From: CAWKAV01 sp963847735
Lineage (GTDB): Bacteria; Desulfobacterota; Desulfuromonadia; Desulfuromonadales; BM103
NCBI GenBank assembly: GCA_963847735.1
Contig: CAWKAV010000022.1
Span: 1-64,000 of the forward strand
DNA: 64,000 bases
Reading direction: 5' to 3'
In this document: positions 1 to 12,153 of the stretch, in pieces
How positions within the stretch are numbered: position 1 is the first letter of the stretch
How the letters are laid out: every line of letters begins with the position of its first letter
Notes under the pieces: model-generated
The model's database searches: none
What the model was told of the DNA's origin: nothing
Seen by the model: only the letters and a program-made list of their open reading frames with translations
Position numbers and translations under genes: made by a program

Positions 1-43
1 ATGTTTATGTGCCTGTTGCTGGTTCAGTTATTAGTATTGCTAC

Positions 44-343
44 GGAAGTGTCATTGTTGACATGGCCGCAGAGAGCGGCGGCAACGTCGAAGGCTCGGTG
101 GCTGGTGAGGTTGTCGAAGTCGACGGTGTGACCATTATCGGCAGCGGTAACTGGTCTGGCCAGGTGTGCCGCGACGCCAGCAACATGTACGCCAACAACC
201 TGTGCAACCTGGTCAATGAGTACTGGAGCGCGGATCAGAAAAGATTCGAAGTCAACCTGAACGACGAGATCCTGGCTGGCTGTGTGATCACCCACGCCGG
301 AGAACTGGTCAATGAGACCATCCGCAAGCATTATACAAAGTAA
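44..343 (+). CDS. pntAA: NAD(P) transhydrogenase subunit alpha part 1, C-terminal fragment
   Basis: This is the last 100 or so residues of the soluble NAD(H)-binding subunit of proton-translocating transhydrogenase, which exchanges hydride between NADH and NADP+ at the membrane. The text GSVIVDMAAESGGNVEG matches the conserved end of the alanine dehydrogenase/PNT C-terminal domain. Recognisable coding begins near base 44. Bases 1-43 do not continue the family sequence in this frame, and a TAG lies at 32-34, so the true upstream part is missing or scrambled at the window edge. An ATG at 62 lies inside the domain and is not a real start. pntAB follows 26 bases later and pntB overlaps that, giving the usual three-gene order. 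Confidence 0.85.
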   Translation, partial: GSVIVDMAAESGGNVEGSVAGEVVEVDGVTIIGSGNWSGQVCRDASNMYANNLCNLVNEYWSADQKRFEVNLNDEILAGCVITHAGELVNETIRKHYTK

Positions 344-369
344 ACGGCGGAAGGAGATAGGGAGCGTAT

Positions 370-656
370 ATGGACCTGGTTTACCTGGCTTTTATCCTGA
401 TCTTGTCCATCTTCCTCGGTTTTGAGCTGATTCAGAAAGTTCCGGCGACCCTGCACACACCATTGATGTCGGGTGCCAACGCCATCTCCGGCATCACTTT
501 GGTCGGTGCCCTTGCAGGAGCTGGCAGCGGAAGCTCAACCTTGTCGATCATACTCGGCACCGCAGCCGTGGTTTTTGCCACCATCAACGTCGTCGGCGGC
601 TACCTGGTGACCGATCGGATGCTGGCGATGTTCAAAAGGAAGAGGCCTGGCAAGTA

Positions 657-657
<1 letters not shown>
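370..657 (+). CDS. pntAB: NAD(P) transhydrogenase subunit alpha part 2
   Basis: This small membrane subunit (95 aa) supplies the first transmembrane helices of the proton channel in split transhydrogenases. Three hydrophobic segments are visible at about residues 2-20, 35-52 and 57-80. The family text PLMSGANAISGIT is present, and the protein ends in a basic tail. An AAGGAG ribosome-binding site precedes the ATG. The stop codon overlaps the pntB start as TAATG, so translation of the two is probably coupled. Length and position match the family. Confidence 0.93.
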
Positions 658-2021
<1,364 letters not shown>

Positions 2022-2075
2022 CCTCCGGCCTTTGATCTCCACGGCCACCGGGTAGACCGATTCCACCCTGCCCGT

Positions 2076-2846
2076 CTACGAATCCCTGCCTTCAATTTTT
2101 CCCAACAGGCGCAGCAACCCGTCCAGCACCGTGTAGGGATGTGGCGGACAGCCCGGGATAAAGAGGTCGACCGGCAGCAGATCACCGATCCCCTGAAGGG
2201 TTTCCGGGCTGTTACAGAAAGGTCCGCCGGCGATGGCACAAGCACCGGACGCAATAACCAGCTTTGGTTCGGGGATGGCGGCATAGGTGTCGAGCAGGGC
2301 ACTTTTCATGTTCTCGGTGACCGGCCCGGTGACCACGATGCCGTCGGCGTGGCGCGGAGAGGCGACGAACTGGATACCGAAACGGGCCAGATCAAAGACC
2401 AGGGTGCCGAGCACATTGAGGTCTGCTTCGCAGGCGTTGCAGCCGCCGGCAGAGACCTGCCGCAACTTCAGCGAACGGCCGAACAACTTGAGCATCCGTT
2501 CGTTGAGCCTGTCGGCCAGACGGTAAATCTCATCATCCAGCAACAGCTCTTCCCGCCGGCTGGCCGCCAGCCGGTAGTCATTTCTGAAAGTCAGGACGCC
2601 ATGTTCAGCCGCGGCGGGGCAATCAGCACAGAACAGGCAGCGGCCAAGATCGAGCCGCAGCCTATCACCGCTGCAGCTCAGGGCGGAAAAAGGACAACTG
2701 GCCACAGCGTCAGTACAGGCCTGTGCGGTAAGGTTCTGCGCAAGCTGTGGCAGGCCGCGGAAGCGTTCCGGCAGCTTCGGTTCGACTTTCGGAAATTTGC
2801 CGGTGCGGTGTCCCTGGCGCATGCGTTCACGGATTATCGTCAACAT
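2076..2846 (-). CDS. Ehr/hydrogenase-4-like complex small subunit with N-terminal ferredoxin domain
   Basis: This 256-aa protein is the electron-transferring small subunit of a membrane complex related to hydrogenase-4 and complex I (NuoB/HyfI family). The C-terminal half keeps the four likely ligands of the proximal [4Fe-4S] cluster at C136, C139, C203 and C233 (GGCNACEADL, SGACAIAGG, IPGCPPHP). The N-terminal part is a ferredoxin-like segment with C44, C51, C58, C70, C73 and C76. Its first CxxCxxC motif is incomplete, so perhaps only one cluster is bound. In many relatives the ferredoxin part is a separate HyfH/HycF-like subunit. It is the last gene of the operon, 9 bases after the large subunit, with an AGGGAG ribosome-binding site. 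Confidence 0.85.
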   Translation of the reverse strand: MLTIIRERMRQGHRTGKFPKVEPKLPERFRGLPQLAQNLTAQACTDAVASCPFSALSCSGDRLRLDLGRCLFCADCPAAAEHGVLTFRNDYRLAASRREELLLDDEIYRLADRLNERMLKLFGRSLKLRQVSAGGCNACEADLNVLGTLVFDLARFGIQFVASPRHADGIVVTGPVTENMKSALLDTYAAIPEPKLVIASGACAIAGGPFCNSPETLQGIGDLLPVDLFIPGCPPHPYTVLDGLLRLLGKIEGRDS

Positions 2847-2855
2847 AAGATCTCC

Positions 2856-4373
2856 CTATAGGTCAAAGCCACAATATGAAAGATTGAAACTTTTGTTGCA
2901 GAGCGGAAAATCTGAAATCTGTTGACCACGCATGGCCATTGCCAGGGCGCTCCAGTTGTGGAACGAGGGGTCAACAATCTTGTAGCGATCGATCCGGCCG
3001 GCCTGATCTGTAATCGCGGTATGCACCACTTCGCCGCGCCAGCCTTCGCAGAGGAAGACCGCCAGGCTGTCAGCGGCAAGCGGACCGATGGGGCGGGAAA
3101 CAGGGCCCTGCGGCAACTGTCTGAGGAGTTGACCGATCATCTCCAGAGAAGCGATAATCTCACGCCTGCGCACGTTGCCGCGGGCGAAGACATCACCATC
3201 GAATTCGATGACCGGGGTGTCGAAGCCCTCTTCGCAGCTCCCGAAAGGGTGATGGAGGCGGGCGTCACGCACCAGACCACAGCCTCTTGCCGCCACTCCG
3301 ACCAGCCCCAGCGCCTCGGCATCATCGGTTTGTACCGGTCCCGTTCCCTCGAAACGGGCCAGCACCGAAGGGGCATCGAAACAAAGGTCAATGGCGCCAC
3401 GCGTATCACGTTCAAGAGGCTTGAGACGCTCGATAAAGGTTTGCGGTAAAGTTCCATCCAGATCAAAGCCGACACCACCCGGGCGCACCAGGCCACGGCC
3501 GAACCGGCTGCCACAGAGTTCGGCGGTCAGGTTCAGATAGTCGCCTCGCAAGCGACCGCAGAAGGCCGCAGCCGGCAAAAAACCAACGTCACCAGCCAAC
3601 GCACCGATATCACCGACATGATTGGCCAGCCGCTCCAGCTCCAGGGCAAGGGCCCGGATAGCCTGGGCGCGCGGCAGGGAATCACTCCCGGCAAGAGCTC
3701 TCCAATATCTGGCAATAAGCCGTTGCATGACCAATCGTGGTATCCCCGGCAGCCGTTTCAAGTTGATGGATCGTCACCGGATGGGGACCGCCGATCAACA
3801 TCTGCTCAATGCCACGATGCTGGTAACCGAGGGATATTTCCAGATGCAAAACCTCCTCACCGTGGCATTGAAAACGAAAGTGTCCCGGTTCAATGACACC
3901 GGCATGAACCGGCCCGACCGCAACTTCGTGAACCTCATCACCTTCGACCTGGTAGAACTCCATATCACCGACAACCGGTGGCTTGCCCTGCGGGCGTCCC
4001 CAGATGTCGGCGGCGTCGATCCAGGTGTGATGGAAACGCACCGGCTTCAACCAGGGGTGATTCTCAGGGCGCACTCCAAACTGTTCAGCCAGCTCGCGCT
4101 CAAACAGGTGCAGTTGCGGACAGAGCGGCGTCAGGGACGCAAAGGAACCGTTCACCCGGGTGCGCAGCAAGCCCAGTTGGCCATTCCAGTCATGGGCAAG
4201 GACAGCGAAAATCTCCAGTCCGTTAGCCAATGGCCGACCAAAATAGCTGGCGACACGGGCATCGGCCGCCACTTCCTCCAGCAAGGACGCGCTGAAGCGT
4301 GTGTAATCGAGCAGCGGTATTTCTGTCAACGATACGGAAAAACCGTTGCGGAAGCGGAGCAATCTCGACGGGG

Positions 4374-4377
<4 letters not shown>
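2856..4377 (-). CDS. Ehr/hydrogenase-4-like complex large subunit (NuoC-NuoD fusion), one frameshift
   Basis: Reconstructed, this is a protein of about 507 aa with an N-terminal 30-kDa (NuoC-like) domain followed by a 49-kDa (NuoD/HycE-like) domain. The text AVGPVHAGVIEPGHFRFQ is typical of group 4 hydrogenase relatives. The N-terminal NiFe cysteine motif is replaced by AAGDTTIGHATAYC, and the C-terminal DPCxxC is absent: the protein ends DFPLCNKSFNLSYCGFDL. It therefore cannot bind a NiFe centre in the usual way and fits the energy-converting hydrogenase-related (Ehr) type. The frame changes near 3700 (CQILE to RALAGSDS), best explained by one extra base. The ATG at 4377 overlaps the stop of the upstream gene as ATGA. 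Confidence 0.85.
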
Positions 4378-5803
<1,426 letters not shown>

Positions 5804-5806
5804 GGT

Positions 5807-6445
5807 CTATTCCTTCAGAGCTGTCAGGCGCTCGGTGTTAAGGCTTAAAAATTCACGGCTGATCTGGTTGATGACGATGCCCATGACAAAGACGCCAACC
5901 AGCAAGTCGAGGAGTATCCCGGCTTCAACCATGAACGGCATAGCGGCAGAGAGCAACACGGCGAAGATGAAGATGCCATTTTCCAGCATCAGGTAACCGA
6001 GGACCTGGGTGATCGCCTTGCGCCGGGTGATCAGCAACAAAAAACCGCTGAACATTGTCGCCAGGGCAGTCGGAACAAACAGACCATCGAGATGTTCAGG
6101 GGCTAATGGCAGCAAATCTGCAAACAGGAAAGCGCCTACTGTTGTCAGCACGCCGAGGATGAGGGTTGGCACAAAGCCGATGATCGGCTCCACCTCGCGC
6201 CGGATACGCACCTTGTGAATCGCCTTCAGCAATAGCCAGGGGATAAAAACTCCTTTGAAGCAGAAGGCCTCGATCGCCAGCACCATGGAGTGAAAGTTGA
6301 AACCGTGACTGATCAACGGCAATAGGGCCAACAACGCGCCCTGCAAGGCAACAACGCGGATGCAGGCGACAAGTCTGGCGCTGCCGAGGGTGTAAAAATT
6401 GATCAGAATCACCGTGAGTAGCAAAGGATTGGATAATTCCATCAT
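5807..6445 (-). CDS. Hydrogenase-4 component E-like membrane subunit
   Basis: This 212-aa protein has about six or seven hydrophobic helices. It resembles HyfE, a membrane subunit found only in hydrogenase-4-type complexes, whose C-terminal part resembles NuoK. Conserved text includes KGVFIPWLLLKAIHKV and GYLMLENGIFIFAV, the latter with the NuoK-like membrane glutamate. It lies between the HyfC-like gene (56-base gap) and the HyfF-like gene (3-base gap). The start has GGAG nine bases upstream. No damage is seen. Confidence 0.88.
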   Translation of the reverse strand: MMELSNPLLLTVILINFYTLGSARLVACIRVVALQGALLALLPLISHGFNFHSMVLAIEAFCFKGVFIPWLLLKAIHKVRIRREVEPIIGFVPTLILGVLTTVGAFLFADLLPLAPEHLDGLFVPTALATMFSGFLLLITRRKAITQVLGYLMLENGIFIFAVLLSAAMPFMVEAGILLDLLVGVFVMGIVINQISREFLSLNTERLTALKE

Positions 6446-6501
6446 GGTTTTTTCTCCACAAGCATTAACATCAGAGTTCCTCTGCGTTTATGAACCACTG
6501 A

Positions 6502-7416
6502 TTATCGCAACACCAGCACCAGGGCGAAGACAGACAACAGCAAGGTGCCAACCAGGACCTGCGGAACACGCGGCAGGCGCAACCTCGCCATGACCGACTC
6601 GACCGTACCGACAAGCACCGCGAGACCTGACAAGCCCGCCACAAACAGCAGCACATCGCTCAGCCACCAGCCTGTCTGCCAAGGCAGGGCCAAACGCACC
6701 AGCAGGGCGCCCATCACCATCATTTTCAGCGATGCCCCGTAGAGAATCATGCCGAGAGCAGGCCCGCTGTGATCAAGAACCATGACTTCATGAATCATGG
6801 TTAACTCCAGATGGGTGTTGGGATCATCAAATGGGATGCGTGAGTTTTCCACTAACAGCACCAGGAACAGGCAGACCAGGATCAGACCGAGCGAGGCGCC
6901 GGCATCGCTGTGCCAGGCGGTCAGCAGGTGTGAACCGAGCAGCGTGTCCAGGGAGAGGCCCTCGGAGAGGCGAGCAAGTACCAACAGTGCAAAAAACATG
7001 GTCGGTTCAGCCAGGCAGGAGAAGGTGACTTCGCGTGCCGCCCCCATGCCTTCAAAACTCGAACCGGTATCTAACGCCGACGCCACGGTGAAGAACCGTG
7101 ACAAGCCAAACAGGTACACGAACAGGATCATGTCCCCTTCGAATGATAGCGGGGCCGGCAGCGCCCCGAATGGAATCAGCAAGGAAGCCATCAGGGGGAC
7201 CACCAGGCCAACGACCGGACCGGCAAGAAAGACCCAGGTCGTGGTGCGGCTGAAGACGAATCCTTTACGCCAAAGACGTGCCAGATCGTAGTAGGGCTGC
7301 AGAAGCGGCGCACCGTCCCTGCCGGCGAAAAGCGCCTTGGTCTTGATGATGACGCCTTGCATCATCGGAGCAAACAGGAATAAAAGGGCCAGATGCAGAA
7401 CCAGTCTGCTCATCAT
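6502..7416 (-). CDS. HyfC/NuoH-like membrane subunit
   Basis: This member of the NADH dehydrogenase subunit 1 (NuoH, HycD/HyfC) family, about 304 aa, anchors the hydrophilic arm to the membrane. Family signatures are ALFAGRDGAPLLQPYYDLAR, TGSSFEGMGAAREVTFS and ENSRIPFDDPNTHLELTMIH, with the acidic residues lining the presumed proton or quinone entry. An ATG at 7434 also opens the frame. The ATG at 7416 is preferred because GGGG lies eight bases before it and family proteins begin close to this point. It overlaps nothing but follows the upstream stop directly. Confidence 0.9.
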   Translation of the reverse strand: MMSRLVLHLALLFLFAPMMQGVIIKTKALFAGRDGAPLLQPYYDLARLWRKGFVFSRTTTWVFLAGPVVGLVVPLMASLLIPFGALPAPLSFEGDMILFVYLFGLSRFFTVASALDTGSSFEGMGAAREVTFSCLAEPTMFFALLVLARLSEGLSLDTLLGSHLLTAWHSDAGASLGLILVCLFLVLLVENSRIPFDDPNTHLELTMIHEVMVLDHSGPALGMILYGASLKMMVMGALLVRLALPWQTGWWLSDVLLFVAGLSGLAVLVGTVESVMARLRLPRVPQVLVGTLLLSVFALVLVLR

Positions 7417-7430
7417 GATATGATCCCCTT

Positions 7431-9398
7431 TCAAAGGATAAACATCAACAGCAGGACAATAACGGTCAAGGCGATGTAGAGCAGGTAGAAAGCGATCACC
7501 CCGTTATGAATGCCAGCACGCAATTGACGACAGAACCAGGCCACGCCAAGAAAAACCGGCAACAGAATCCGGTCGAGGATCACGTCGGGAGTATGGCTGG
7601 AAAATTGCGTTGTGCCCGGGAACAGGCCTGTCACTTTACCGCCATGACGTTCACTCCACAGTCCAAAATGAAAAAGTCGCACCAGGAAGTCGGCAAAGGA
7701 GCTGGCCGTGTACTGCATGCGCGGAGCGGGAAACTGGAAGCCGCAACCCCAGGTGCCGGTCTGGCGTGGAGTGTTGCGGCTGTAACGTCTCAGCCAGAGA
7801 CCGCCAACGGCAAGCAACGCCAGCAAGACCCAGCCAATCAAACTGACCCAACCCAGGGGAGCAAAGGTATCTCCCAACATTGGACTGCCGTTAATCGATG
7901 TCCAATTGGCAGCAGCCCCGCGCAGCAGTGGTGTCATGGTTGTCGGCAACAGGCCTATCCAGACACAAGCGACAAACAGCACCGTCATTGGTGCGAGCAT
8001 GGCCGTGGGGGCTTCATGGGCGCGTTCAGCAGCTTTGCTGCGCGGTTCACCCAGAAAGACGACCCCGAAAACCTTAACGAAACAGGCCAGCGCCAGTCCG
8101 CCGATCAAGGCCAGGGCCGGAGCTGTCAGTACCGCCATGACGAGGATTGAGCTCTGGTGTTTCAGGGGCTGGAGCGCTCCGAGGTAAATCAGCCATTCAC
8201 TGATAAATCCATTCAAGGGGGGTAAACCGCTGATTGCCACCGCGGCACCCAGAAACAGGGCCCCGGTCCAGGGTTGACGCTTGAGAAGACCCCCCAACTG
8301 GTCAATCTCACGGCTGCCGACAGCATGGATGACAGAGCCTGCACTCAAAAACAGCAGCGACTTGAACAGGCCGTGGTTGACGACATGCAACAGGCAACCG
8401 GACAGACCAAGTATCACCAGGGCCGGTTGGCCATAGCTTCTGCCGAGCAGGGCCAAGCCTAAACCCAGCGTGATGATTCCTATGTTCTCGACACTGTGGT
8501 AGGCCAGCAGCCGCTTGATATCGTGCTGGGCGATCGCTAATGCCACGCCAAGAACCCCTGAAACGGCACCCAGAATCAGGAGGGTCCATCCCCACCAAGG
8601 TGGAATTTCAGCGAAAAAAGAAGTCAAACGCACCAGTCCATAAATACCGGTCTTGATCATGACTCCTGACAATAGCGCCGAGGCATGGCTTGGGGCGGCA
8701 GCATGGGCGCCGGGCAGCCAGATATGCAGCGGCATCAACCCGGCCTTCAGACCGAAACCGATCAGACCAAGCAGAAACATCAGGCCGCTTCCAGCCACCG
8801 GCAGGGTTTCTGCGCCAGGAAATATGAAAGATCCAGACGTTTGACCGAGCAGGATAAATAGAGCGATTAAGGCCAGGGTGCCTGTATGAGTGGCAATCAG
8901 GTAGATGTAGCCAGCCCGACGAACTTCTTCTTTATGTTCCTCGGTGGTGATCAGGAAAAAGCCCCCGAGCGCCATCACTTCCCAAGCCATCAGGAACAAC
9001 ATGCCGTTGCGGGCCGAGAGGACCAGCATCATTGCCCCGCTGATCAGACCGTAAAACAGGCGTAATTTTCGGCCGTTACTCTGGTTTTCGCATTGCGGCC
9101 AGTACCGGAGGCCAAACACGGATCCGGTCGCCACCACCAAATAAAGCGGCAACAGAAAAACCGCTGTCAGCGGATCGAGGCGCAGGGCCAGGGCGCCGCC
9201 AGGAAGAGACCAGGCAAGGTCGAGACGCATTTCGCCGCCTGAGATCATGATCAGGGTCACGGCGATCAGGCCGCAAACCGAACCTGACAACGTCAAGAGG
9301 CAGGCAAGACGCTCTCCGCAGGGACTTTCACGCCGGAAGAAAAGCCCGGGAACACCGGCAAAAAAGGTCAACACGATCCCCAGGAAAAACCAGGTCAT
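7431..9398 (-). CDS. HyfB/NuoL-family proton-translocating subunit (second of a tandem pair)
   Basis: This 655-aa antiporter-like subunit has about 16 hydrophobic helices. The conserved core includes GFGLKAGLMPLHIWLPGAH, PSHASALLSGVMIKTGIYG and QHDIKRLLAYHSVENIGI, which hold the channel lysines, histidine and glutamate. It is clearly paralogous to the neighbouring gene at 9400-11391 (663 aa, same domain plan and similar tail). Two HyfB-like proteins plus the HyfF-like protein give the complex three antiporter-type subunits. The start has GGAGG upstream and lies just after the stop of its paralogue. Confidence 0.9.
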   Translation of the reverse strand: MTWFFLGIVLTFFAGVPGLFFRRESPCGERLACLLTLSGSVCGLIAVTLIMISGGEMRLDLAWSLPGGALALRLDPLTAVFLLPLYLVVATGSVFGLRYWPQCENQSNGRKLRLFYGLISGAMMLVLSARNGMLFLMAWEVMALGGFFLITTEEHKEEVRRAGYIYLIATHTGTLALIALFILLGQTSGSFIFPGAETLPVAGSGLMFLLGLIGFGLKAGLMPLHIWLPGAHAAAPSHASALLSGVMIKTGIYGLVRLTSFFAEIPPWWGWTLLILGAVSGVLGVALAIAQHDIKRLLAYHSVENIGIITLGLGLALLGRSYGQPALVILGLSGCLLHVVNHGLFKSLLFLSAGSVIHAVGSREIDQLGGLLKRQPWTGALFLGAAVAISGLPPLNGFISEWLIYLGALQPLKHQSSILVMAVLTAPALALIGGLALACFVKVFGVVFLGEPRSKAAERAHEAPTAMLAPMTVLFVACVWIGLLPTTMTPLLRGAAANWTSINGSPMLGDTFAPLGWVSLIGWVLLALLAVGGLWLRRYSRNTPRQTGTWGCGFQFPAPRMQYTASSFADFLVRLFHFGLWSERHGGKVTGLFPGTTQFSSHTPDVILDRILLPVFLGVAWFCRQLRAGIHNGVIAFYLLYIALTVIVLLLMFIL

Positions 9399-9399
9399 C

Positions 9400-11391
9400 T
9401 CACCTTCCTCCGTGTCCGCCAGCCCAGAGACTCCAGGCCATCAGCACCGCGCTGGTGATAAAGATATAAACCAGGTAAATCGATAACTGCCCCTGCTGCA
9501 ACCAGCGCAGCCGCTGACATCGTTCGGCGAGAGAAATGAACAGTGGTTGTAATATTCGCATCAAGACAAGATCGGTTGAAGAGTGCTCAAGAGTGGTGGC
9601 AACCGGGAAAATACCACTGATTCTGTCACCACTTATCTTGGAACGCATGTGTACCGGCATCAGGTGTCGCGAGACGAGTTCCGCATAGCCGGCGCCGGTA
9701 TAAGACATGCGAGCTGTTGGCAAAAGATAACCGCAACCCCAGGTAGCGGCCTGAGCCCGTGGTCGCAGACGGCGCAGCCAGACGAGAAAGCAACCAAGCA
9801 GAAGAAGTAATACCATAAGCAGCACAGCACCATGACCAAGAGGAGCCACGACCTGTCCGAGTTCTGCAGCAACCGGCACGCGTGCCACCTGAGAGAGCGT
9901 TGTTGACAGCACAAAGATTGCCTGACGGGGGAAAACTCCGATCAACAGGCAGCCAGCGAGTAAAGAACCCATACTGACCAGCATTAGCGGTGCCGTTTTA
10001 CAACTGTTGACAGAACTCGGATCGCGAGGTTCTCCAAGCAGGCAGATGCCGATTAGCCTGGAGAAGGTGACAAGTGCCAAAGCTCCGACCATTGCGAGAA
10101 GACCGAACAGTAACAGCGGCGGCAACGCGGCAAAACCGCCCGAGATATTGCCGGCATGTGCCAGGCTGAGGTAGATCAACCATTCACTGACCAGCCCGTT
10201 AAGTGGTGGCAAAGCACTGATAGCCATACTGCCGCCAATCCACAGCAGGCCGACAAGGGGCATTCGGCGTAGCAGACCGCCCATTCGGTTCATGTTGCGG
10301 GTGCCGGTGGCATGCACCAGAGCACCGGCACCGAGAAACATGACTGTCTTGAACAAAGCGTGGTTCCAAAGATGCAACAGTCCGCCGGCGAAGGCGAGTA
10401 GAGCGATTTTCGGGTATCCCTGGGCTGACGCGACCATCCCAAAACCGAGACCAATCAGGATAATGCCGATATTCTCTATCGTTGAGTAGGCCAGACAGCG
10501 TTTAATATCGCGCTGCTGCGTTGCCAGAGAAATTCCGTAGAGGGCGCCGCCTGCGCCGAGGATGACCATCAGCCAGCCCCACCATACCGGGGCCGGTGGC
10601 AGCAGACTCAGGATACGCAGAATGCCATAAATCCCGGTTTTGATCAGGATCCCCGACATCAGGGCTGAGACATGACTGGGGGCAGCCGGGTGAGCGTCCG
10701 GCAGCCAGACGTGAACCGGGAAAAGGCCGGCCTTGACGCCGAAGCCGAACAGAGCCAGCAAAAAAACAAGCGAGGCGCTACCGAGCGGTAGTTGGGCCAG
10801 CGGACCGAAGTTGCTGAAATTGAGGCTGCCACAATATCTTCCGGCAAGGACAAACATGAGCAGAAGCAATGTCATGCCCAGGTGGGCTGCAAATAGGTAG
10901 AGCCAAGCGGCCTTGCGCACGTCTTCGTGGTGGTGATCCCATGCCACCAGGAAGAAAGAAGTAAGAGTCATGATTTCCCAGGCCGCCAGGAAAAGTAATG
11001 CATTAGCAGCAACCACAACCAGTAGCATGGCTGCCACCATGGTATTAAAATAAATCCAGTGCGGGCCCAAGGAGCGGGAGGTCTTATCGTACATCATATA
11101 GGGCCAGGCGTAGAGGGCGCAGAAGAACGAGAGCAAAGAAATCGGCAGCACAAAAAATGCCGCCAGGGGATCCAGTAACAGGGCGAAATCGCCACCTGGA
11201 ATTGACCAGGTTGCATGGAAAGAGAGGGTTTGATCGCTGAGCAAAACCTTCAGCGCTTCGTAACCAGCCAAGGGCGCAGCAACCAGCACAGACAGCATTC
11301 CCACCAGTGTTGCCAGAGTTGAGCTGCGACTCAGCAGCGCAACCAGACCACCCCCGAACAAGATTGTCAATGCCGACAGGAATAAGTTCAT
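9400..11391 (-). CDS. HyfB/NuoL-family proton-translocating subunit (first of a tandem pair)
   Basis: This 663-aa polytopic membrane protein belongs to the complex I antiporter-like family. Key text is GFGVKAGLFPVHVWLPDAH, PSHVSALMSGILIKTGIYG and QRDIKRCLAYSTIENIGI. It is the first structural gene of the Ehr-type operon, 50 bases after the regulator gene. The ribosome-binding site is weak (TTGAG), unlike the strong site of its paralogue downstream. No frameshift is apparent. Homology among NuoL, HyfB and MrpA proteins is broad, so the assignment rests largely on gene context. Confidence 0.9.
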   Translation of the reverse strand: MNLFLSALTILFGGGLVALLSRSSTLATLVGMLSVLVAAPLAGYEALKVLLSDQTLSFHATWSIPGGDFALLLDPLAAFFVLPISLLSFFCALYAWPYMMYDKTSRSLGPHWIYFNTMVAAMLLVVVAANALLFLAAWEIMTLTSFFLVAWDHHHEDVRKAAWLYLFAAHLGMTLLLLMFVLAGRYCGSLNFSNFGPLAQLPLGSASLVFLLALFGFGVKAGLFPVHVWLPDAHPAAPSHVSALMSGILIKTGIYGILRILSLLPPAPVWWGWLMVILGAGGALYGISLATQQRDIKRCLAYSTIENIGIILIGLGFGMVASAQGYPKIALLAFAGGLLHLWNHALFKTVMFLGAGALVHATGTRNMNRMGGLLRRMPLVGLLWIGGSMAISALPPLNGLVSEWLIYLSLAHAGNISGGFAALPPLLLFGLLAMVGALALVTFSRLIGICLLGEPRDPSSVNSCKTAPLMLVSMGSLLAGCLLIGVFPRQAIFVLSTTLSQVARVPVAAELGQVVAPLGHGAVLLMVLLLLLGCFLVWLRRLRPRAQAATWGCGYLLPTARMSYTGAGYAELVSRHLMPVHMRSKISGDRISGIFPVATTLEHSSTDLVLMRILQPLFISLAERCQRLRWLQQGQLSIYLVYIFITSAVLMAWSLWAGGHGGR

Positions 11392-11441
11392 TGACTCAAC
11401 TCAAAATCTTGCATGGGAAAGGGTAATAATCTCGGTTCATA

Positions 11442-12119
11442 TCAACCTATAATTTTCCCTTCAGCAGCAGCCAACGCAGCAAAAATCTTTTCCCGACCTT
11501 CAGCCTCTTCTAGTGTTTTTCGGAATTTGCGATCCCGCAGCACAAAACCCAGACGGGACAACAGATGCAGATGAGCGCGCAGATTCTGAGCGATAATCAG
11601 CAGCAGAACATTAACCGGGCGGCCATCCATGGCAAAATAATCGACAGGTTTTTCCAGAAAGCAGAGGGACATCTTCGACCCTGCAATATTTAACAGCCCG
11701 GGACTGCGCGGATGCGGAATGGCGATACCATCGCCGATAGCTGTCGAGGCGAGCTGCTCGCGGCTGATCAGCACCTGCGCCAGGTAATCACGGTCGACTT
11801 CTTCAGGCAGGCGAATGTGGCTGACCACATTGGTCAGAACCTCCTCGCGGGTGTTGCCCTCAATACGATAGAAAACGCCGCCTGCTTCGAGTGCGTCATG
11901 CAGCTTCGGCAGTGTTCCTGCCACCGACTCCGGCTCACTGAAAGCATCGGCAGCGACTCCCATGCGTCTTGAGGTCGCCCATTCGAGCAGTTCAGCCCGA
12001 TTAAAACGGTAGATTTCGTGCACTTTGTAGGCTGGCACGATGTTCTGCTTGATCCACCGGTAAATGGTTTTTTCCGAGACCAAAAGCAACTTCGCTGCAT
12101 CTTTTACCGAAAGATTCAT
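11442..12119 (-). CDS. Helix-turn-helix plus PTS EIIA-domain regulator
   Basis: This 225-aa protein has two domains. Residues 1-50 form an excisionase/MerR-like helix-turn-helix (SVKDAAKLLLVSEKTIYRW). Residues 70-220 form a PtsN/fructose-type EIIA domain whose phosphorylatable histidine is H136 in GIAIPHPRSP. I chose the ATG at 12119 because GGGGACC lies just before it and the HTH starts there; an upstream in-frame start would add 23 unrelated residues. It directly precedes the Ehr-type operon on the same strand, so it probably controls that operon in response to phosphoryl state. This is inferred from position. Tandem GGACAT repeats upstream may be its operator. Confidence 0.85.
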   Translation of the reverse strand: MNLSVKDAAKLLLVSEKTIYRWIKQNIVPAYKVHEIYRFNRAELLEWATSRRMGVAADAFSEPESVAGTLPKLHDALEAGGVFYRIEGNTREEVLTNVVSHIRLPEEVDRDYLAQVLISREQLASTAIGDGIAIPHPRSPGLLNIAGSKMSLCFLEKPVDYFAMDGRPVNVLLLIIAQNLRAHLHLLSRLGFVLRDRKFRKTLEEAEGREKIFAALAAAEGKIIG

Positions 12120-12153
12120 CAGGTCCCCATCGATGTTATAACTTTTTCGCTTT

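Noticed and set aside
2139..2861. A 240-codon plus-strand frame opposite the small subunit gene
   Set aside because: Antisense shadow of the small subunit, which has intact FeS motifs and a good ribosome-binding site.
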